This document shows positions 52,949 through 62,221 of a stretch of DNA of 64,000 nt, piece by piece. Positions within the stretch are counted from its first letter, which is position 1, and each line of letters starts with the position of its first letter. Under the pieces are notes generated by a model. It saw nothing but the letters and a program-made list of their open reading frames with translations, did no database searches and had not been told where the DNA came from. The position numbers and the translations under genes were made by a program. Origin of the DNA: Sphingomonas parva (ex Maeng et al. 2020) (GTDB lineage Bacteria; Pseudomonadota; Alphaproteobacteria; Sphingomonadales; Sphingomonadaceae); NCBI RefSeq assembly GCF_004564275.1, contig NZ_SPDV01000015.1, positions 1-64,000 of the forward strand. The letters run 5' to 3'.

Positions 52949-55855
52949 ATGGTTCAGCTCTCCGAGGTCCATTCTTTGGGTTTCCTCCTCGGCGACGGCG
53001 AGATGGCCGCCCGCACGCGCGATTACGACTGGGCATCGACGCCGCTCGGTCCGCCGGAGACCTGGCCGCAATCCCTCCGCTCCGCGACCGGCATCTGCCT
53101 CCATTCGAGCTTCCCGACCGCCATCTACTGGGGCGACGAATTCCGCCTGCTCTACAACGACGCCTGGGCACCGATCCCGGCCGATCGCCACCCCTGGGCG
53201 CTGGGACGGCCGGCACATGAGGTCTGGGCCGACATCTGGGACATCATCGGACCCCAGCTGCGCGGCGTGGTGGAGAGCGGCCAGGGCCTGTCGGAGTTCG
53301 ACCGGATGCTGCCGATGGAGCGGAACGGGCGGGCCCGGGAGACCTATTGGAACTACAGCCTGACCCCGATCCTGGGCGAGGACGGCCGCGTCGCCGGGGT
53401 GTTCAACCAGGGGCACGAGGTTACCCAGCGGGTTCTCGCCGAGCGGCGGCAGGCGTTCCTGCTGGCGCTCAGCGACGCGCTGCGCCCTCTCGGCGATCCC
53501 AACGAGATCATCGTGCGGGCGCAGCAGATGCTCGGCGAACATCTGCGCGCGCACCGGGTCGGCTATGGCGAGGTCGATGCGACCGAGCGCTTCTTCACCA
53601 CCGAGAACAACTGGACCGACGGCACCATCCCGTCGCGCCACGGCACGCACGATCTCGCCGGCTTCGGCGAGGAGGTGCACGGGCGGCTGAAGCGCGGCGA
53701 GCCGCTCGTCATCGACGACGTCGAGACCGATCCGCGGACCTGCTCGCCCGCCTATCTCGCCGCCTTTGCGGCGATCGACACCAAGGCCGCGATCACCGCC
53801 TCGCTGGTTCGGGACGGACGGATGGTCGCGGCGCTCTACGTCCATAGCCGGGAGCCGCGCAGCTGGACCGCGAGCGACGTGGCGGTCGTCGGCGACGTCG
53901 CGGAACGCACCTGGTCGGCGGTCGAGCGTGCCCAGGCGCAGGCGCAGACCGCCGCCGCGCGCAGCCGCCTCCAGGCGGTCTATGACGCCGTGCCGGTCGC
54001 CATCGTCATCGCCGATGCCCCGTCGGGCCGGATCGTCGGCGGCAACGCCCAGGTCGAGCGCGTTTTCGGCCATCCGGTGCTGCCCTCGCCCGACGTCGAG
54101 GCCTATCGGCAGTGGATCGGCTTCGACGCGACCGGCCGCCAGATCGCTCCGGAGGAGTTCCCGCTCGCCCGGGCGCTCCGCGGCGAGGAAGAGCGGCCGG
54201 AGATCGAGACGCTCTACGAGCGCGGCGACGGGCGTAAGGTCTGGCTGCGCCTGATCGGCTCCGCGGTGAAGGACGAGCGCGGGCAGATCCAGGGCGCCGT
54301 GGTCGCCGCGCTCGATATCGACCGGCACAAGCGCGCCGAGGCGGCGCTGCGCGACCTCAACGACGTGCTCGAGCACAAGGTCGCCGAGATCGCGGCCGAG
54401 CGCGACCGGGTGTGGAGCAACTCGCGCGACCTGCTCACCATCGCCGATGCGGAAGGGGTGTTCCGCGCGGTCAGTCCGTCGTGGCAGGCCATCCTCGGCC
54501 ATGCGCCCGAAGAGGTGATCGGCCGCAACTTCCTCGAGTTCGTTGTCCCGGACGACGTCTCGCTGAGCCGCAGCAGCCACGACCAGGCGGCGGTCCGCGA
54601 TCTCAGGAATTTCGAGAACCGCTTCATGCACAAGCACGGCGGCTATCGCTGGATCTCGTGGCACACCGCGGTCGAAGGCGGGCTGGTCTACGGCTATGGC
54701 CGCGACGTCACCGAGGAGAAGCAGCGCCGCGCCGAGCTCGAGCAGGCGCAGGAGGCGCTGCGCCAGAGCCAGAAGCTCGAGGCGATGGGGCAGCTGACCG
54801 GCGGCGTCGCGCACGATTTCAACAATCTGCTGTCGCCGATCATCGGCGGGCTCGACCTGCTCCAGCGCAAGCAGCTCGGCGACGAGCGGGCGCAGCGGAC
54901 GGTCGCCGGCGCGCTTGCCTCGGCCGAGCGGGCGAAGGTGCTCGTCCAGAGGCTGCTCGCCTTCGCCCGGCGGCAGCCGCTGCAGCCCTCCGCCGTCGAC
55001 ATCGGCCGGATCGTCGAGGGCATGGCCAGCCTGCTGGCGAGCACGCTGGGCCCGCGGATCCGCCTGGTGCTCGAGATCGAGGCCGGCCTGCCCGCCGCGC
55101 GTGCCGACGCCAACCAGATCGACATGGCGCTGCTCAACCTCGCGGTGAACGCGCGCGATGCGATGCCGGACGGCGGCGCGCTGACCATCGCGGTCGACGT
55201 CGAGACGATCGCGCCCGGCGCCGCCGAGCGCCTGGCCGCCGGTTCCTACATCCGCCTGCGGGTCAGCGACACCGGCTGCGGCATGGACGCGCGGACGCTG
55301 GCGCGCTGTGTCGAGCCGTTCTTCTCGACCAAGGGCATCGGCCAGGGAACCGGCCTCGGCCTGTCGATGGTCCACGGCCTCGCCGCGCAGCTCGGCGGCG
55401 GCCTGGCGATCGACAGCAAGGTCGGCGTCGGCACGACCATCACCCTGTGGCTGCCGACCTCGGCCGCCGCGGCCGAGGAAGAGGAAGCGGACGAGGCGCT
55501 GCCCGCCGGCGCCGCGGCCGGGGTGGCACTCGTCGTCGACGACGAGGACCTGGTCCGCGCCTCGACCGCGGGGATGCTCGAGGACCTCGGCTACGAGGTG
55601 ATCGAGGCGAACTCGTCCGAGGAGGCGCTGCGCATCCTGGAGGGCAGCGCAATCGACCTGCTGGTGACCGACCATCTGATGCCGCACATGACCGGCAGCG
55701 AGCTCGCCCGCACCGCGCGGCAGCGCTGGCCCGAGCTGCGGCTGCTGATCGTCTCCGGCTATGCGGAGGTCGAGGAGATCGCGCCGGACCTGCCGCGGCT
55801 GACCAAGCCGTTCCGCCTCTCCGACCTCGCCGGGGCGCTCGCGGCGAATTCCTGA
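52949..55855 (+). CDS. Soluble hybrid sensor histidine kinase (PAS-GAF-PAS-PAS-HisKA-HATPase-REC)
   Basis: 968 residues from ATG 52949; GTG 52910 would add 13 residues, and neither has a strong ribosome binding site. Order: PAS-like domain with DYDWASTPLGPPETWPQSLR (about 25-150), GAF (about 170-310), PAS (about 325-450), PAS (about 475-590), HisKA with MGQLTGGVAHDFNNLLSP (His near 625), HATPase with NAVNARDAMPDGG-like N box (NLAVNARDAMPDGG) and GTGLGLSMVHG, and a REC domain whose phosphoacceptor Asp lies in LLVTDHLMPHMTG (near 906). No transmembrane helix, so it senses an intracellular cue, light or redox via PAS/GAF. No dedicated response regulator follows. Confidence 0.9.
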   Translation: MVQLSEVHSLGFLLGDGEMAARTRDYDWASTPLGPPETWPQSLRSATGICLHSSFPTAIYWGDEFRLLYNDAWAPIPADRHPWALGRPAHEVWADIWDIIGPQLRGVVESGQGLSEFDRMLPMERNGRARETYWNYSLTPILGEDGRVAGVFNQGHEVTQRVLAERRQAFLLALSDALRPLGDPNEIIVRAQQMLGEHLRAHRVGYGEVDATERFFTTENNWTDGTIPSRHGTHDLAGFGEEVHGRLKRGEPLVIDDVETDPRTCSPAYLAAFAAIDTKAAITASLVRDGRMVAALYVHSREPRSWTASDVAVVGDVAERTWSAVERAQAQAQTAAARSRLQAVYDAVPVAIVIADAPSGRIVGGNAQVERVFGHPVLPSPDVEAYRQWIGFDATGRQIAPEEFPLARALRGEEERPEIETLYERGDGRKVWLRLIGSAVKDERGQIQGAVVAALDIDRHKRAEAALRDLNDVLEHKVAEIAAERDRVWSNSRDLLTIADAEGVFRAVSPSWQAILGHAPEEVIGRNFLEFVVPDDVSLSRSSHDQAAVRDLRNFENRFMHKHGGYRWISWHTAVEGGLVYGYGRDVTEEKQRRAELEQAQEALRQSQKLEAMGQLTGGVAHDFNNLLSPIIGGLDLLQRKQLGDERAQRTVAGALASAERAKVLVQRLLAFARRQPLQPSAVDIGRIVEGMASLLASTLGPRIRLVLEIEAGLPAARADANQIDMALLNLAVNARDAMPDGGALTIAVDVETIAPGAAERLAAGSYIRLRVSDTGCGMDARTLARCVEPFFSTKGIGQGTGLGLSMVHGLAAQLGGGLAIDSKVGVGTTITLWLPTSAAAAEEEEADEALPAGAAAGVALVVDDEDLVRASTAGMLEDLGYEVIEANSSEEALRILEGSAIDLLVTDHLMPHMTGSELARTARQRWPELRLLIVSGYAEVEEIAPDLPRLTKPFRLSDLAGALAANS

Positions 55856-56004
55856 CGCGGCCGCCGCTCTCCCGGCTTCGTCGCAAAGCATGAGAGATCT
55901 CCGCGCCGATTTGGATCAAACGGATTGAACCGGAAATCCCGGCGAGCGCCACCCATGGCCGCGCACCCCTGCGTTCGCGGCAGGGGGCCACGCGGGAGAG
56001 GGAC

Positions 56005-57618
56005 ATGGCAGACATCGACGGCACCGCAGGCAACGATCTTCTGAACGGCACCGAGGAGCGCGATCGGATCAGGGGCCTGGCCGGCAACGACATCATCAAT
56101 GGGCTCGGCGGCAACGACGTCATCGACGGCGGCGACGGCGACGACCGGATCAACGGCGGCGCCGGAGCGGACGTGATCGACGGCGGCAACGGCAACGACC
56201 TGGCCAGCGGCGGCGACGGCAACGACATCATTCGCGGCGGCGCGGGCATCGACCGGCTGACCGGCAATGCCGGCAACGACATCATCGACGGCGGCGACGG
56301 GCGCGACACGGTGCTGTCCGGCGGCGACGGCAACGACATCGTCTACGGCGGCAACGGCAACGACACGCTCGACGGCGACGCCGGCAACGACATGCTGTTC
56401 GGCGGCAATGACGACGACGTGCTGTTCGGCCTCGACGACAACGACCTCCTCTCCGGCGACGCCGGCGACGACGAATTGTTCGGCGGGCGCGGCAACGACG
56501 TGCTCTCCGGCGGCGACGGCGACGACGAGATCCAGGGCGAGGAGGGCGTCGACCTGCTCTCCGGCGGGGCGGGGGTCGATCGGTTCGTCTTCTTCACCAG
56601 CGCCTTCCAGCCGGACTCGATCTTCTCCGCGCGTGACGTGGTGACCGACTTCCAGGGCGCCGGGATCGCAGGGGGCGACGAGCTCCGGCTGAGCGGAGAG
56701 ACCTATGCCTTCGTCGGCGCGCTGACGATCAGCCCGCGCGTCGGCGCGGCGCTGCCGGGTGCGGGCGACGGCGTCACGCAGGTCGGCTACGCCCAACGCG
56801 GCGGCAACACCTATCTGATCGCCGACACCAACGACAACGGCCGCCTCGACGGCGACGACTTCACCGTCGAGTTCCAGGGCCGGCACGCCTTCACCACCGA
56901 CGACTTCGTGTTCACCGATTTCGTCATCGCCGGCACCAACGGCGACGACGTGATCTTCGGCACCGAGGGCGACGACCGCATCTTCGCCGCGGGTGGCAAC
57001 GACGTGGTCTTCGCGCTCGGCGGCAATGACGAGGTTCATGGCGGCGCCGGCGACGATTATCTCGACAGCGGCGCCGGAGCGGACAATCTGCTCGGCGAGG
57101 AGGGCAACGACACGCTCACCCTGGCGAGCAGCGACATCGGCGGCAGCGCGTTCGGCGGCGACGGCAACGACGTCATGTTCGGCAGCGACAGCTCGTTCAG
57201 CTTCTTCGACAACCAGATCGACGGCGACGCCGGCGACGACGATCTCCATGCCGGTACGGTCGGCACGACGATGAACGGCGGCCTCGGCACCGACCGGCTG
57301 TTCAGCAGCGCCAGCGACGACCAGATGAGCAGCGGCCGCGATCTCGACACCTTCCTGCTCGACGGCGCCCAGGATCTGTTCGTCTACGGCGGGACGGGAC
57401 GGTGGAGCGAGGAGGGCAGCTTCTTCGGCGACCTGATCTTCGGCTTCGAGGACGGCGTCGACCTGTTCGACATGCGCGGCAGCGGCCTGACCTTCGCGGA
57501 CCTGACTATCGTCAACGGCGATTTCGAGACGGTGATCAGCTCGAGCCGCGGCCAGATCACCATCGTCGAGGGCTTCGACGAGCCGGTCGACATCACCGCC
57601 GCCGACTTCCTGTTCTAG
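56005..57618 (+). CDS. RTX-type calcium-binding repeat protein (probable type I secretion substrate)
   Basis: 537 residues; GGGAGAGG precedes ATG 56005. No signal peptide. Glycine-rich nonapeptides of the GGxGxDxUx kind fill about residues 15-190 (GGDGNDIIRGGAGIDRLTG, DGDAGNDMLFGG) and again about 310-400 (GGNDVVFALGGNDEVHGG). A non-repeat domain lies between (about 190-310, with calcium-loop-like DTNDNGRLDGDDF). The C-terminus GFDEPVDITAADFLF is acidic and hydrophobic as in type I secretion signals. Calcium is expected to fold the beta-rolls outside the cell. No catalytic domain is seen. No ABC/HlyD exporter is in the window, but an HlyC-like acyltransferase homologue is encoded at 61153. 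Confidence 0.88.
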   Translation: MADIDGTAGNDLLNGTEERDRIRGLAGNDIINGLGGNDVIDGGDGDDRINGGAGADVIDGGNGNDLASGGDGNDIIRGGAGIDRLTGNAGNDIIDGGDGRDTVLSGGDGNDIVYGGNGNDTLDGDAGNDMLFGGNDDDVLFGLDDNDLLSGDAGDDELFGGRGNDVLSGGDGDDEIQGEEGVDLLSGGAGVDRFVFFTSAFQPDSIFSARDVVTDFQGAGIAGGDELRLSGETYAFVGALTISPRVGAALPGAGDGVTQVGYAQRGGNTYLIADTNDNGRLDGDDFTVEFQGRHAFTTDDFVFTDFVIAGTNGDDVIFGTEGDDRIFAAGGNDVVFALGGNDEVHGGAGDDYLDSGAGADNLLGEEGNDTLTLASSDIGGSAFGGDGNDVMFGSDSSFSFFDNQIDGDAGDDDLHAGTVGTTMNGGLGTDRLFSSASDDQMSSGRDLDTFLLDGAQDLFVYGGTGRWSEEGSFFGDLIFGFEDGVDLFDMRGSGLTFADLTIVNGDFETVISSSRGQITIVEGFDEPVDITAADFLF

Positions 57619-57631
57619 GCAGTTGCGGTCC

Positions 57632-57667
57632 GAAGGGCGCTCGCGGCCCGACCCGGGAGCGCCCTTC
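57632..57667 (+). terminator. Hairpin after RTX gene
   Basis: GAAGGGCGCTC (57632-57642) and GAGCGCCCTTC (57657-57667), an 11-bp perfect stem 13 bases after the stop; no T-run. Confidence 0.6.
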
Positions 57668-57844
57668 CACGCCCATAAGGCCCTCCACCGCAGAACATGC
57701 GGTCTGCGCTCCTGGAGGCAAGGGGTTGATCGGACGGGCGGACTCACCTCGCGTTCAGTCTTGAACCGCTATCGACCACGCCCACATGGTTTGCGTGCCG
57801 GCCCCGGGCAGGGCCGCACGTCCAGGCGTCAGGAGAGACTTTTC

Positions 57845-58261
57845 GTGCGTAAGCATTTGGTTGCGTTCGCGGCCGGTCTGGCCGCTGTGTCGAGCATCCC
57901 CGCCGCGGCGGACGCCGCGAGCCCCGGCCAGGCGGCGGGCGTCTGGCGCAATCCGAAGAACACGGTGCACGTCCGCATGCAGTCGTGCGGCGAGAGCGTC
58001 TGCGGCGTCGTGATCTGGGCCGATGCCCGCGCCCAGCAGAAGGCGCGCGAGGCCGGCACGCCGCGCCTGATCGGCACCAATCTGTTCCGCGAATTCCGGC
58101 AGACCGGCCCCGGCGAATGGAGCGGCCGCGTGTTCGTGCCGACGATCGGCAAGACCTTTTCCGGTTCGATGAAGGCGGAAGGCCGCAACGCCATCACCGG
58201 CAAGGGCTGCCTGATCGGCCGCTTCCTGTGCAAGCAGCAGACCTGGGTGCGGATCGGCTGA
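57845..58261 (+). CDS. DUF2147 secreted protein
   Basis: 138 residues from GTG 57845, chosen because AGGAGAG lies upstream and a signal peptide begins here (VRKHLVAFAAGLAAVSSIPAAADA). VWRNPKNTVHVRMQSCGESVCGVVIWA, GTNLFREF, GEWSGRVFVPTIGKTFSGSMKA and GKGCLIGRFLCKQQTWVRIG fit the DUF2147 family. Four cysteines in two pairs suggest disulfides in the periplasm. Function unknown, though the family is common in proteobacteria. Confidence 0.82.
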   Translation: MRKHLVAFAAGLAAVSSIPAAADAASPGQAAGVWRNPKNTVHVRMQSCGESVCGVVIWADARAQQKAREAGTPRLIGTNLFREFRQTGPGEWSGRVFVPTIGKTFSGSMKAEGRNAITGKGCLIGRFLCKQQTWVRIG

Positions 58262-58820
58262 GGCGGGGCGCCGGATGGGTGCGGCGCCTGTAAACAACAG
58301 GTGTTTTTACAGGCCGGGGCGGCGCGTTTCGGCACCGCCCGCCCGATCATTCCTGTTCCGCCCTCTCGTCCCCGAGGGTCGCACCCTGCGGTGCGCGTGG
58401 CGGAACGGCCAAATCAAAGCCGGGTGCAGGATCGGCGCGGCCGCCGCTGCCACGGGATGACAGTGGCGGGTCCGGCGGCAGGCTGCCCAGACGGTGGCCC
58501 GGCACCCGTGCCGCGGCGCAAATGCTGCAGTGCGCACCGTAAATCGACCGTTATTTACGGTCAGATTTTTGCGATGCAGCGAATTTCCGCTGCTGATCGG
58601 CGCGCCGGCGAAGCCCTTCCCCTGCGTTCCCGGCCCGCGCTTCCACTCCCTCACAGTGCGGCGACATCCTGATCCGACCGCAAAAGCCAAGCCTGCACCG
58701 CTGCTGAGAAGGCCAAGGCGGAGGAGCGCCGCCGGCCGATCCGCCGCCGATGGATAGCTTCACACCGTCAAAGAGCCGAGTTCTCAGAACGGTGGAACAT
58801 AACACGAACATCCATCAAAG
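58262..58820. other. Gene-free interval with inverted repeats
   Basis: 560 bases without a convincing gene. CCTGTAAA (58287) pairs with TTTACAGG (58306-58313), a possible weak terminator for the DUF2147 gene. ACCGTAAAT (58536-58544) and ATTTACGGT (58553-58561) form a perfect 9-bp inverted repeat with an 8-base spacer. GAAC-N7-GAAC at 58792-58806 matches the alphaproteobacterial SOS box consensus, but no gene is placed to use it. Open frames here lack ribosome binding sites. Confidence 0.5.
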
Positions 58821-59431
58821 TCAAACCGCGTCGGCCTCCGCGCGCGCCAGCCAGATCGTGTGGCCGCCGCAGTCAGGGTCCTCGACGACGTGGTCGATCA
58901 CGGCGAAGTCGTGCTCGCGGAGCAATGTGCGATATTCGGCGGGGTCGAGGCTGGCATGGTAGAGCGGCTCGCCGTGCATCGTGCCGATCGCCTCGCCCGC
59001 GGCGGGGCCGCTGGTGAACAGAAGGGCCGCCCCAGGCGCGGCGTGGGCAGCGAAGATGCCGAACATCGCGCGCTGCCGCTCCGCGGTCAGATGAAAAAGC
59101 TGTCCCAGGCGAGAATGCCGTCGAAGCGTCGCCCGAGGGCGAGCTCGGTCATGTCGGCGACCCGCCAATCGTGACCGGGGAAGCGCTCGGCGCAGAGCGC
59201 GACCATCCTCGGCGCGACGTCGATCCCGGTGACGTGCAGTCCCGCGTCGATCAGGTGCCGGGCGATGGGGCGGCCCGACCCGCAGCCGAGATCGAGCACT
59301 CGGCCGGCGGGCTGCACCTGCGCGAGAAAGCGGTCGATCCACGCGCGGTCGACGAAGCTGTCGCGGCGCGCCTCGTCCCACGCCTCGGCGTGGCGCTCGT
59401 AGAGCTCGGGAATGCGGTCGGACGGACGCAT
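58821..59431 (-). pseudogene. Class I SAM-dependent methyltransferase, frameshifted
   Basis: From ATG 59431 the frame reads MRPSDRIPELYERHAEAWDE, VLDLGCGSGRPIARHL (SAM-binding motif I) and GIDVAPRMVALCAERFPGHD, then stops early after ILAWDSFFI at 59087. The next frame continues at once as HLTAERQRAMFGIFAAHA and LLFTSGPAAGE, ending RAEADAV at 58821. Both halves make one methyltransferase of about 203 residues if one C is added after the run of five T in TTTTTCATCTG (- strand, 59090-59098). So a single-base deletion, or a sequencing error beside a homopolymer, breaks the gene. Codon usage on both sides is intact, so the change is recent or artificial. Confidence 0.8.
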
Positions 59432-59474
59432 CCGATCACATTGGGCCGGCGCCGGCTCTGCCCGCAAGCGCGTC

Positions 59475-60482
59475 TCAGAGTTCGAGGCAGATCTTGCCGA
59501 AATGGGCGCCGCTTTCCTGGTGGCGGAAGGCGTCGGCGATCGCCTCCAGCGGAAAGGACCGGTCGATCACCGGCGGCGTGCCGATCGCCTCGAGCGCGCG
59601 GACGTAATCCTGCTGGTCGCGGCGGCTGCCGACGATCAGGCCCTGGAGCCGCGCCTGCTTGGCCATCAGGAACGCGGTCGGCACCTCGCCGCCGCGGCCG
59701 GTGAGCACGCCGATCAAAGCGATGTGCCCGCCGATCCGCACCGCGGTAATCGACTGGGTCAGGGTGGCCGGGCCGCCGACCTCGACGACGTGATCGACGC
59801 CGCGGCCGCCGGTCCAGCGCAAAGCCTCGGCGCCCCAGTCCGGATTGCTGCGATAGTTGATGACGTGGTCGGCGCCGAGATCGCGCAGCCGTTCGAGCTT
59901 TTCGTCGGACGAGGAGGTGGCGACGACCTGCGCGCCCATCGCCTTGGCGAGCTGGAGCGCGAAGACCGAGACGCCGCCGGTGCCGAGCACGAGCACGGTG
60001 TCGCCGGCGCGAAGGCCGCCGTCGACGACCAGCGCCCGCCAGGCGGTGAGGCCGGCGGTGGTGATCGTCGCCGCCTCGGCATGGCTCCAGCCGGCGGGGG
60101 CGTGGGTGAACCAGCTCGCCGGCGCCACCACTGCCTCGCGGGCGTAGCCGTCGATGCCGTCGCCGGGCGTGCGGGCAAAATCGGCGACGGTCGGCGGACC
60201 GTCCTGCCAGTCGGGGAAGAAGCAGGAGACGACGCTGTCGCCCGGCTCGAACTCGGTGACTCCGGCACCGACCGCCTCGACCAGGCCGGCGCCGTCCGAC
60301 ATCGGGATGCGCCCGTCCTCGGCCCGCATCGCGCCGATCACGACCCCGTAATCGTGGTAGTTCAGGGAGCTGGCGTGGATCCCGACGCGGATCTCGCCGG
60401 GCCCGGGCGCGCCGGGATCGGGATCGTCGACCAGGCGGAGGCGATCGAGCCCGCCGGGCGCCTCGAGACGGACGGCCCTCAT
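59475..60482 (-). CDS. Zinc-type NAD(P)-dependent alcohol dehydrogenase (MDR superfamily)
   Basis: 335 residues from ATG 60482, overlapping the glyoxalase stop by four bases (ATGA); the longer frame upstream is a shadow. [34 protein letters not shown] and [19 protein letters not shown] form the GroES-like part; [22 protein letters not shown] (about 165-186) binds NAD(P). The zinc ligands of classical ADH (GHE) are replaced, as in quinone-reductase-like members, so a zinc-free oxidoreductase is likely. Substrate unknown. Co-translated with glyoxalase I, which hints at aldehyde detoxification. Confidence 0.88.
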   Translation of the reverse strand: MRAVRLEAPGGLDRLRLVDDPDPGAPGPGEIRVGIHASSLNYHDYGVVIGAMRAEDGRIPMSDGAGLVEAVGAGVTEFEPGDSVVSCFFPDWQDGPPTVADFARTPGDGIDGYAREAVVAPASWFTHAPAGWSHAEAATITTAGLTAWRALVVDGGLRAGDTVLVLGTGGVSVFALQLAKAMGAQVVATSSSDEKLERLRDLGADHVINYRSNPDWGAEALRWTGGRGVDHVVEVGGPATLTQSITAVRIGGHIALIGVLTGRGGEVPTAFLMAKQARLQGLIVGSRRDQQDYVRALEAIGTPPVIDRSFPLEAIADAFRHQESGAHFGKICLEL

Positions 60483-61006
60483 TCCGCTGCCTCCCGCTCT
60501 GCCTGGGCGGCGACGGTGGCCGCCATGCCGTTCGGCGACAGGATCTCGATCCAATAGCCGTCCGGATCGGCGATGAAGGCGATGCCCTTCATCCTGCCGT
60601 CCTGCGGCCGCTTGACGAACGTCACGCCGAGGGTCTCGAAGCGGGCGCAGGCCGCCTCGACGTCGGGCACCGAGACGCCGAGATGGCCGAAGCCGCGCGG
60701 CTCCGCGTTGCCGTGATGGTAGCCGGCGAAGCCGGGATCGCTTTCCGTGCCCCAATTGTGGGTGAGCTCGAGCGTCGTCTCGCGGGTGAAGACGAAGCGG
60801 GCGCGCTCGGCGGGATCGTCGGGCACGCTCTCGCCGTCGCGCAGGAAGGCGAGGAAGAAGAGCGAGAAGCGCATCTCCTCGAAATCGAGCCGCTGCAACA
60901 GGGTCATGCCGAGGATCTCGGCGTAGAAACGGATCGACGCGTCCGGATCGCGGACGCGGAGCATGGTCTGGTTGAGCGTGTAGTCGCGGGTGGCGGGATC
61001 TGACAT
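60479..61006 (-). CDS. gloA: Lactoylglutathione lyase (glyoxalase I)
   Basis: 175 residues from ATG 61006 (GAGGACCC upstream). [54 protein letters not shown] and [18 protein letters not shown], then [19 protein letters not shown], are the two halves of the glyoxalase fold with metal ligands Gln, Glu, His and Glu. Length and insertions resemble the zinc-type enzymes of plants, animals and pseudomonads. Converts the methylglyoxal-glutathione adduct to S-lactoylglutathione. Confidence 0.94.
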   Translation of the reverse strand: MSDPATRDYTLNQTMLRVRDPDASIRFYAEILGMTLLQRLDFEEMRFSLFFLAFLRDGESVPDDPAERARFVFTRETTLELTHNWGTESDPGFAGYHHGNAEPRGFGHLGVSVPDVEAACARFETLGVTFVKRPQDGRMKGIAFIADPDGYWIEILSPNGMAATVAAQAEREAAE

Positions 61007-61152
61007 GGGTCCTCGAGGCTGGAGCGGGGTAGGGGCCCCGCGTGATGCCTCAACGCCGGACCGGCACGCTCGACGCCCGCCGCGCGCCACTTTGCGGCGA
61101 ATAGACGGCGTGCGGCGGCGGCTTGTCCTCTGTCGAGAGGCCGCGGGGCGGC

Positions 61153-61695
61153 TCAGCCCTGCGCGGCGGCCGCGGCCTCGATCGCTTCCTTGAGCTTCTG
61201 ACCCGCATCGGCCTGCACCGTCTGGACCGTGCGCTCGCCGGTCGCCGGGTTGGTCTGGTGGAACTTGAACGCCTTGCCGGCGAGCGGGCCGGAGATCAGA
61301 TCCGCGAACATGATCTCGCGCTGCTTGTTCTCGGGGGTGGCGAACGGCGCGATCAGATCGACCAGCCAGATCGTGTCGCCGCTCGTCCATTCCTCGAGCG
61401 TCAGGCGGTTCTCCGGCTCGATCATGCCGCGATCGAGCTTGGCCTCGGCCTCGGGCCCGCAGTTTGCCCAGAGGGCGAGACCGACCGGCCGATCGCCGTC
61501 GCGGAAGAGGTAGAATTGCTGGTGGATGAGGGCGGGCATCGCCAGCCACTCGATGTCGCCGATCTGCATGGCACGGTGCAGCGGCGACTGGGTCAGGAGC
61601 CAGGTCATCTCGCCGAGGAGGTGGCTGATGGTGACCGGACCGGTGCTGCTCGCGCCGGCGGTGCCGGCCGCGCCGCTCTCGGGATTCGTGCTCAT
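61153..61695 (-). CDS. HlyC-like toxin-activating lysine acyltransferase homologue
   Basis: 180 residues; GGAAGGGG lies upstream of ATG 61695. After a disordered start (1-20) the sequence [20 protein letters not shown] (about 25-44), [27 protein letters not shown] and [15 protein letters not shown] (about 105-119) follows the HlyC family. His40 in SPLH and Asp113 in LVDLIAPF match the catalytic His and Asp of HlyC, which moves a fatty acyl group from acyl-ACP to lysines of RTX toxins. The Ala/Gln-rich C-terminus is unlike HlyC. An RTX protein gene lies 3.5 kb away, but no ABC/MFP exporter was found, so substrate is uncertain. Confidence 0.82.
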   Translation of the reverse strand: MSTNPESGAAGTAGASSTGPVTISHLLGEMTWLLTQSPLHRAMQIGDIEWLAMPALIHQQFYLFRDGDRPVGLALWANCGPEAEAKLDRGMIEPENRLTLEEWTSGDTIWLVDLIAPFATPENKQREIMFADLISGPLAGKAFKFHQTNPATGERTVQTVQADAGQKLKEAIEAAAAAQG

Positions 61696-61839
61696 CAGTC
61701 TGTCGCCCCTTCCGTAAGCCGCCGCGGCCGAAGCCGCAGGCGTAGCAAAAACGGTGGCGAGGCGCCAAGACGGCGTCGGATCGCGCGGAGCGAAGGCAGC
61801 GCACCCTCCCGGGCGATGCCCAACGCTGCGACCACGCAG

Positions 61840-62002
61840 AAAGCGGCGCCCCTGCCGCCGCGCCGACCATCGCCGAGCGGAAATTCCGGTTCAAGTCGAA
61901 AAGTTTACCGCGGCGGAAAATCCGGATTGCCGCCGCCGGAAAAGGCGATAGATCTCTGGTCCGGAGCCAGAAATGGCTCTCCGGGCGGCCGTGACAAGCT
62001 GC
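61840..62002. repeat. Structured repeat element, copy 1
   Basis: The core begins AAAAGTTTACC (61899-61909) and ends GCGGCCGTGACAAGCTGC (61985-62002). Inside: an outer stem GGCG...CGCC around AATC-CG-GATT, then GGAAAAGGCGATAG, then a hairpin with arms near 61963-61968 and 61975-61981 and a six-base loop AGAAAT. Similarity to copy 2 extends left to about 61840 (aaagcggcgcc, ctgccgcc). Could be a small RNA, a riboswitch-like leader or a miniature mobile element; orientation unknown. Confidence 0.6.
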
Positions 62003-62221
62003 GATACGGGCGATGATCAGGCGCCGCGGGGGGCGGTTCGATGCTTCTTGTCAGACATTGGTGGGCCACTCGCCGCGCGTGCGGGGCCGCGGCCTTGCTT
62101 CGCGGCCCGAGGCAGATTTGTACGCCACCAAGGTGGACTGCGCGCGCGGGGGGCAAGGGCGTGAGGCTGTTTGCGCCGTCGCGCTCGGATCGGCGGCGGG
62201 TCGTCCTGGCGTGGGCAAGGT

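Noticed and set aside
52802-55891. 1029-codon - strand frame
   Set aside because: Antisense to the hybrid histidine kinase, which has clear ordered domains on the + strand.
58301-58811. Small open frames on both strands after the DUF2147 gene
   Set aside because: No start signals, no family-like sequence, and frames cross inverted repeats.
60483-60755. N-terminal extension of the MDR alcohol dehydrogenase
   Set aside because: Shadow of the glyoxalase gene; the protein starts naturally at MRAVRLEAP with a stop/start overlap.
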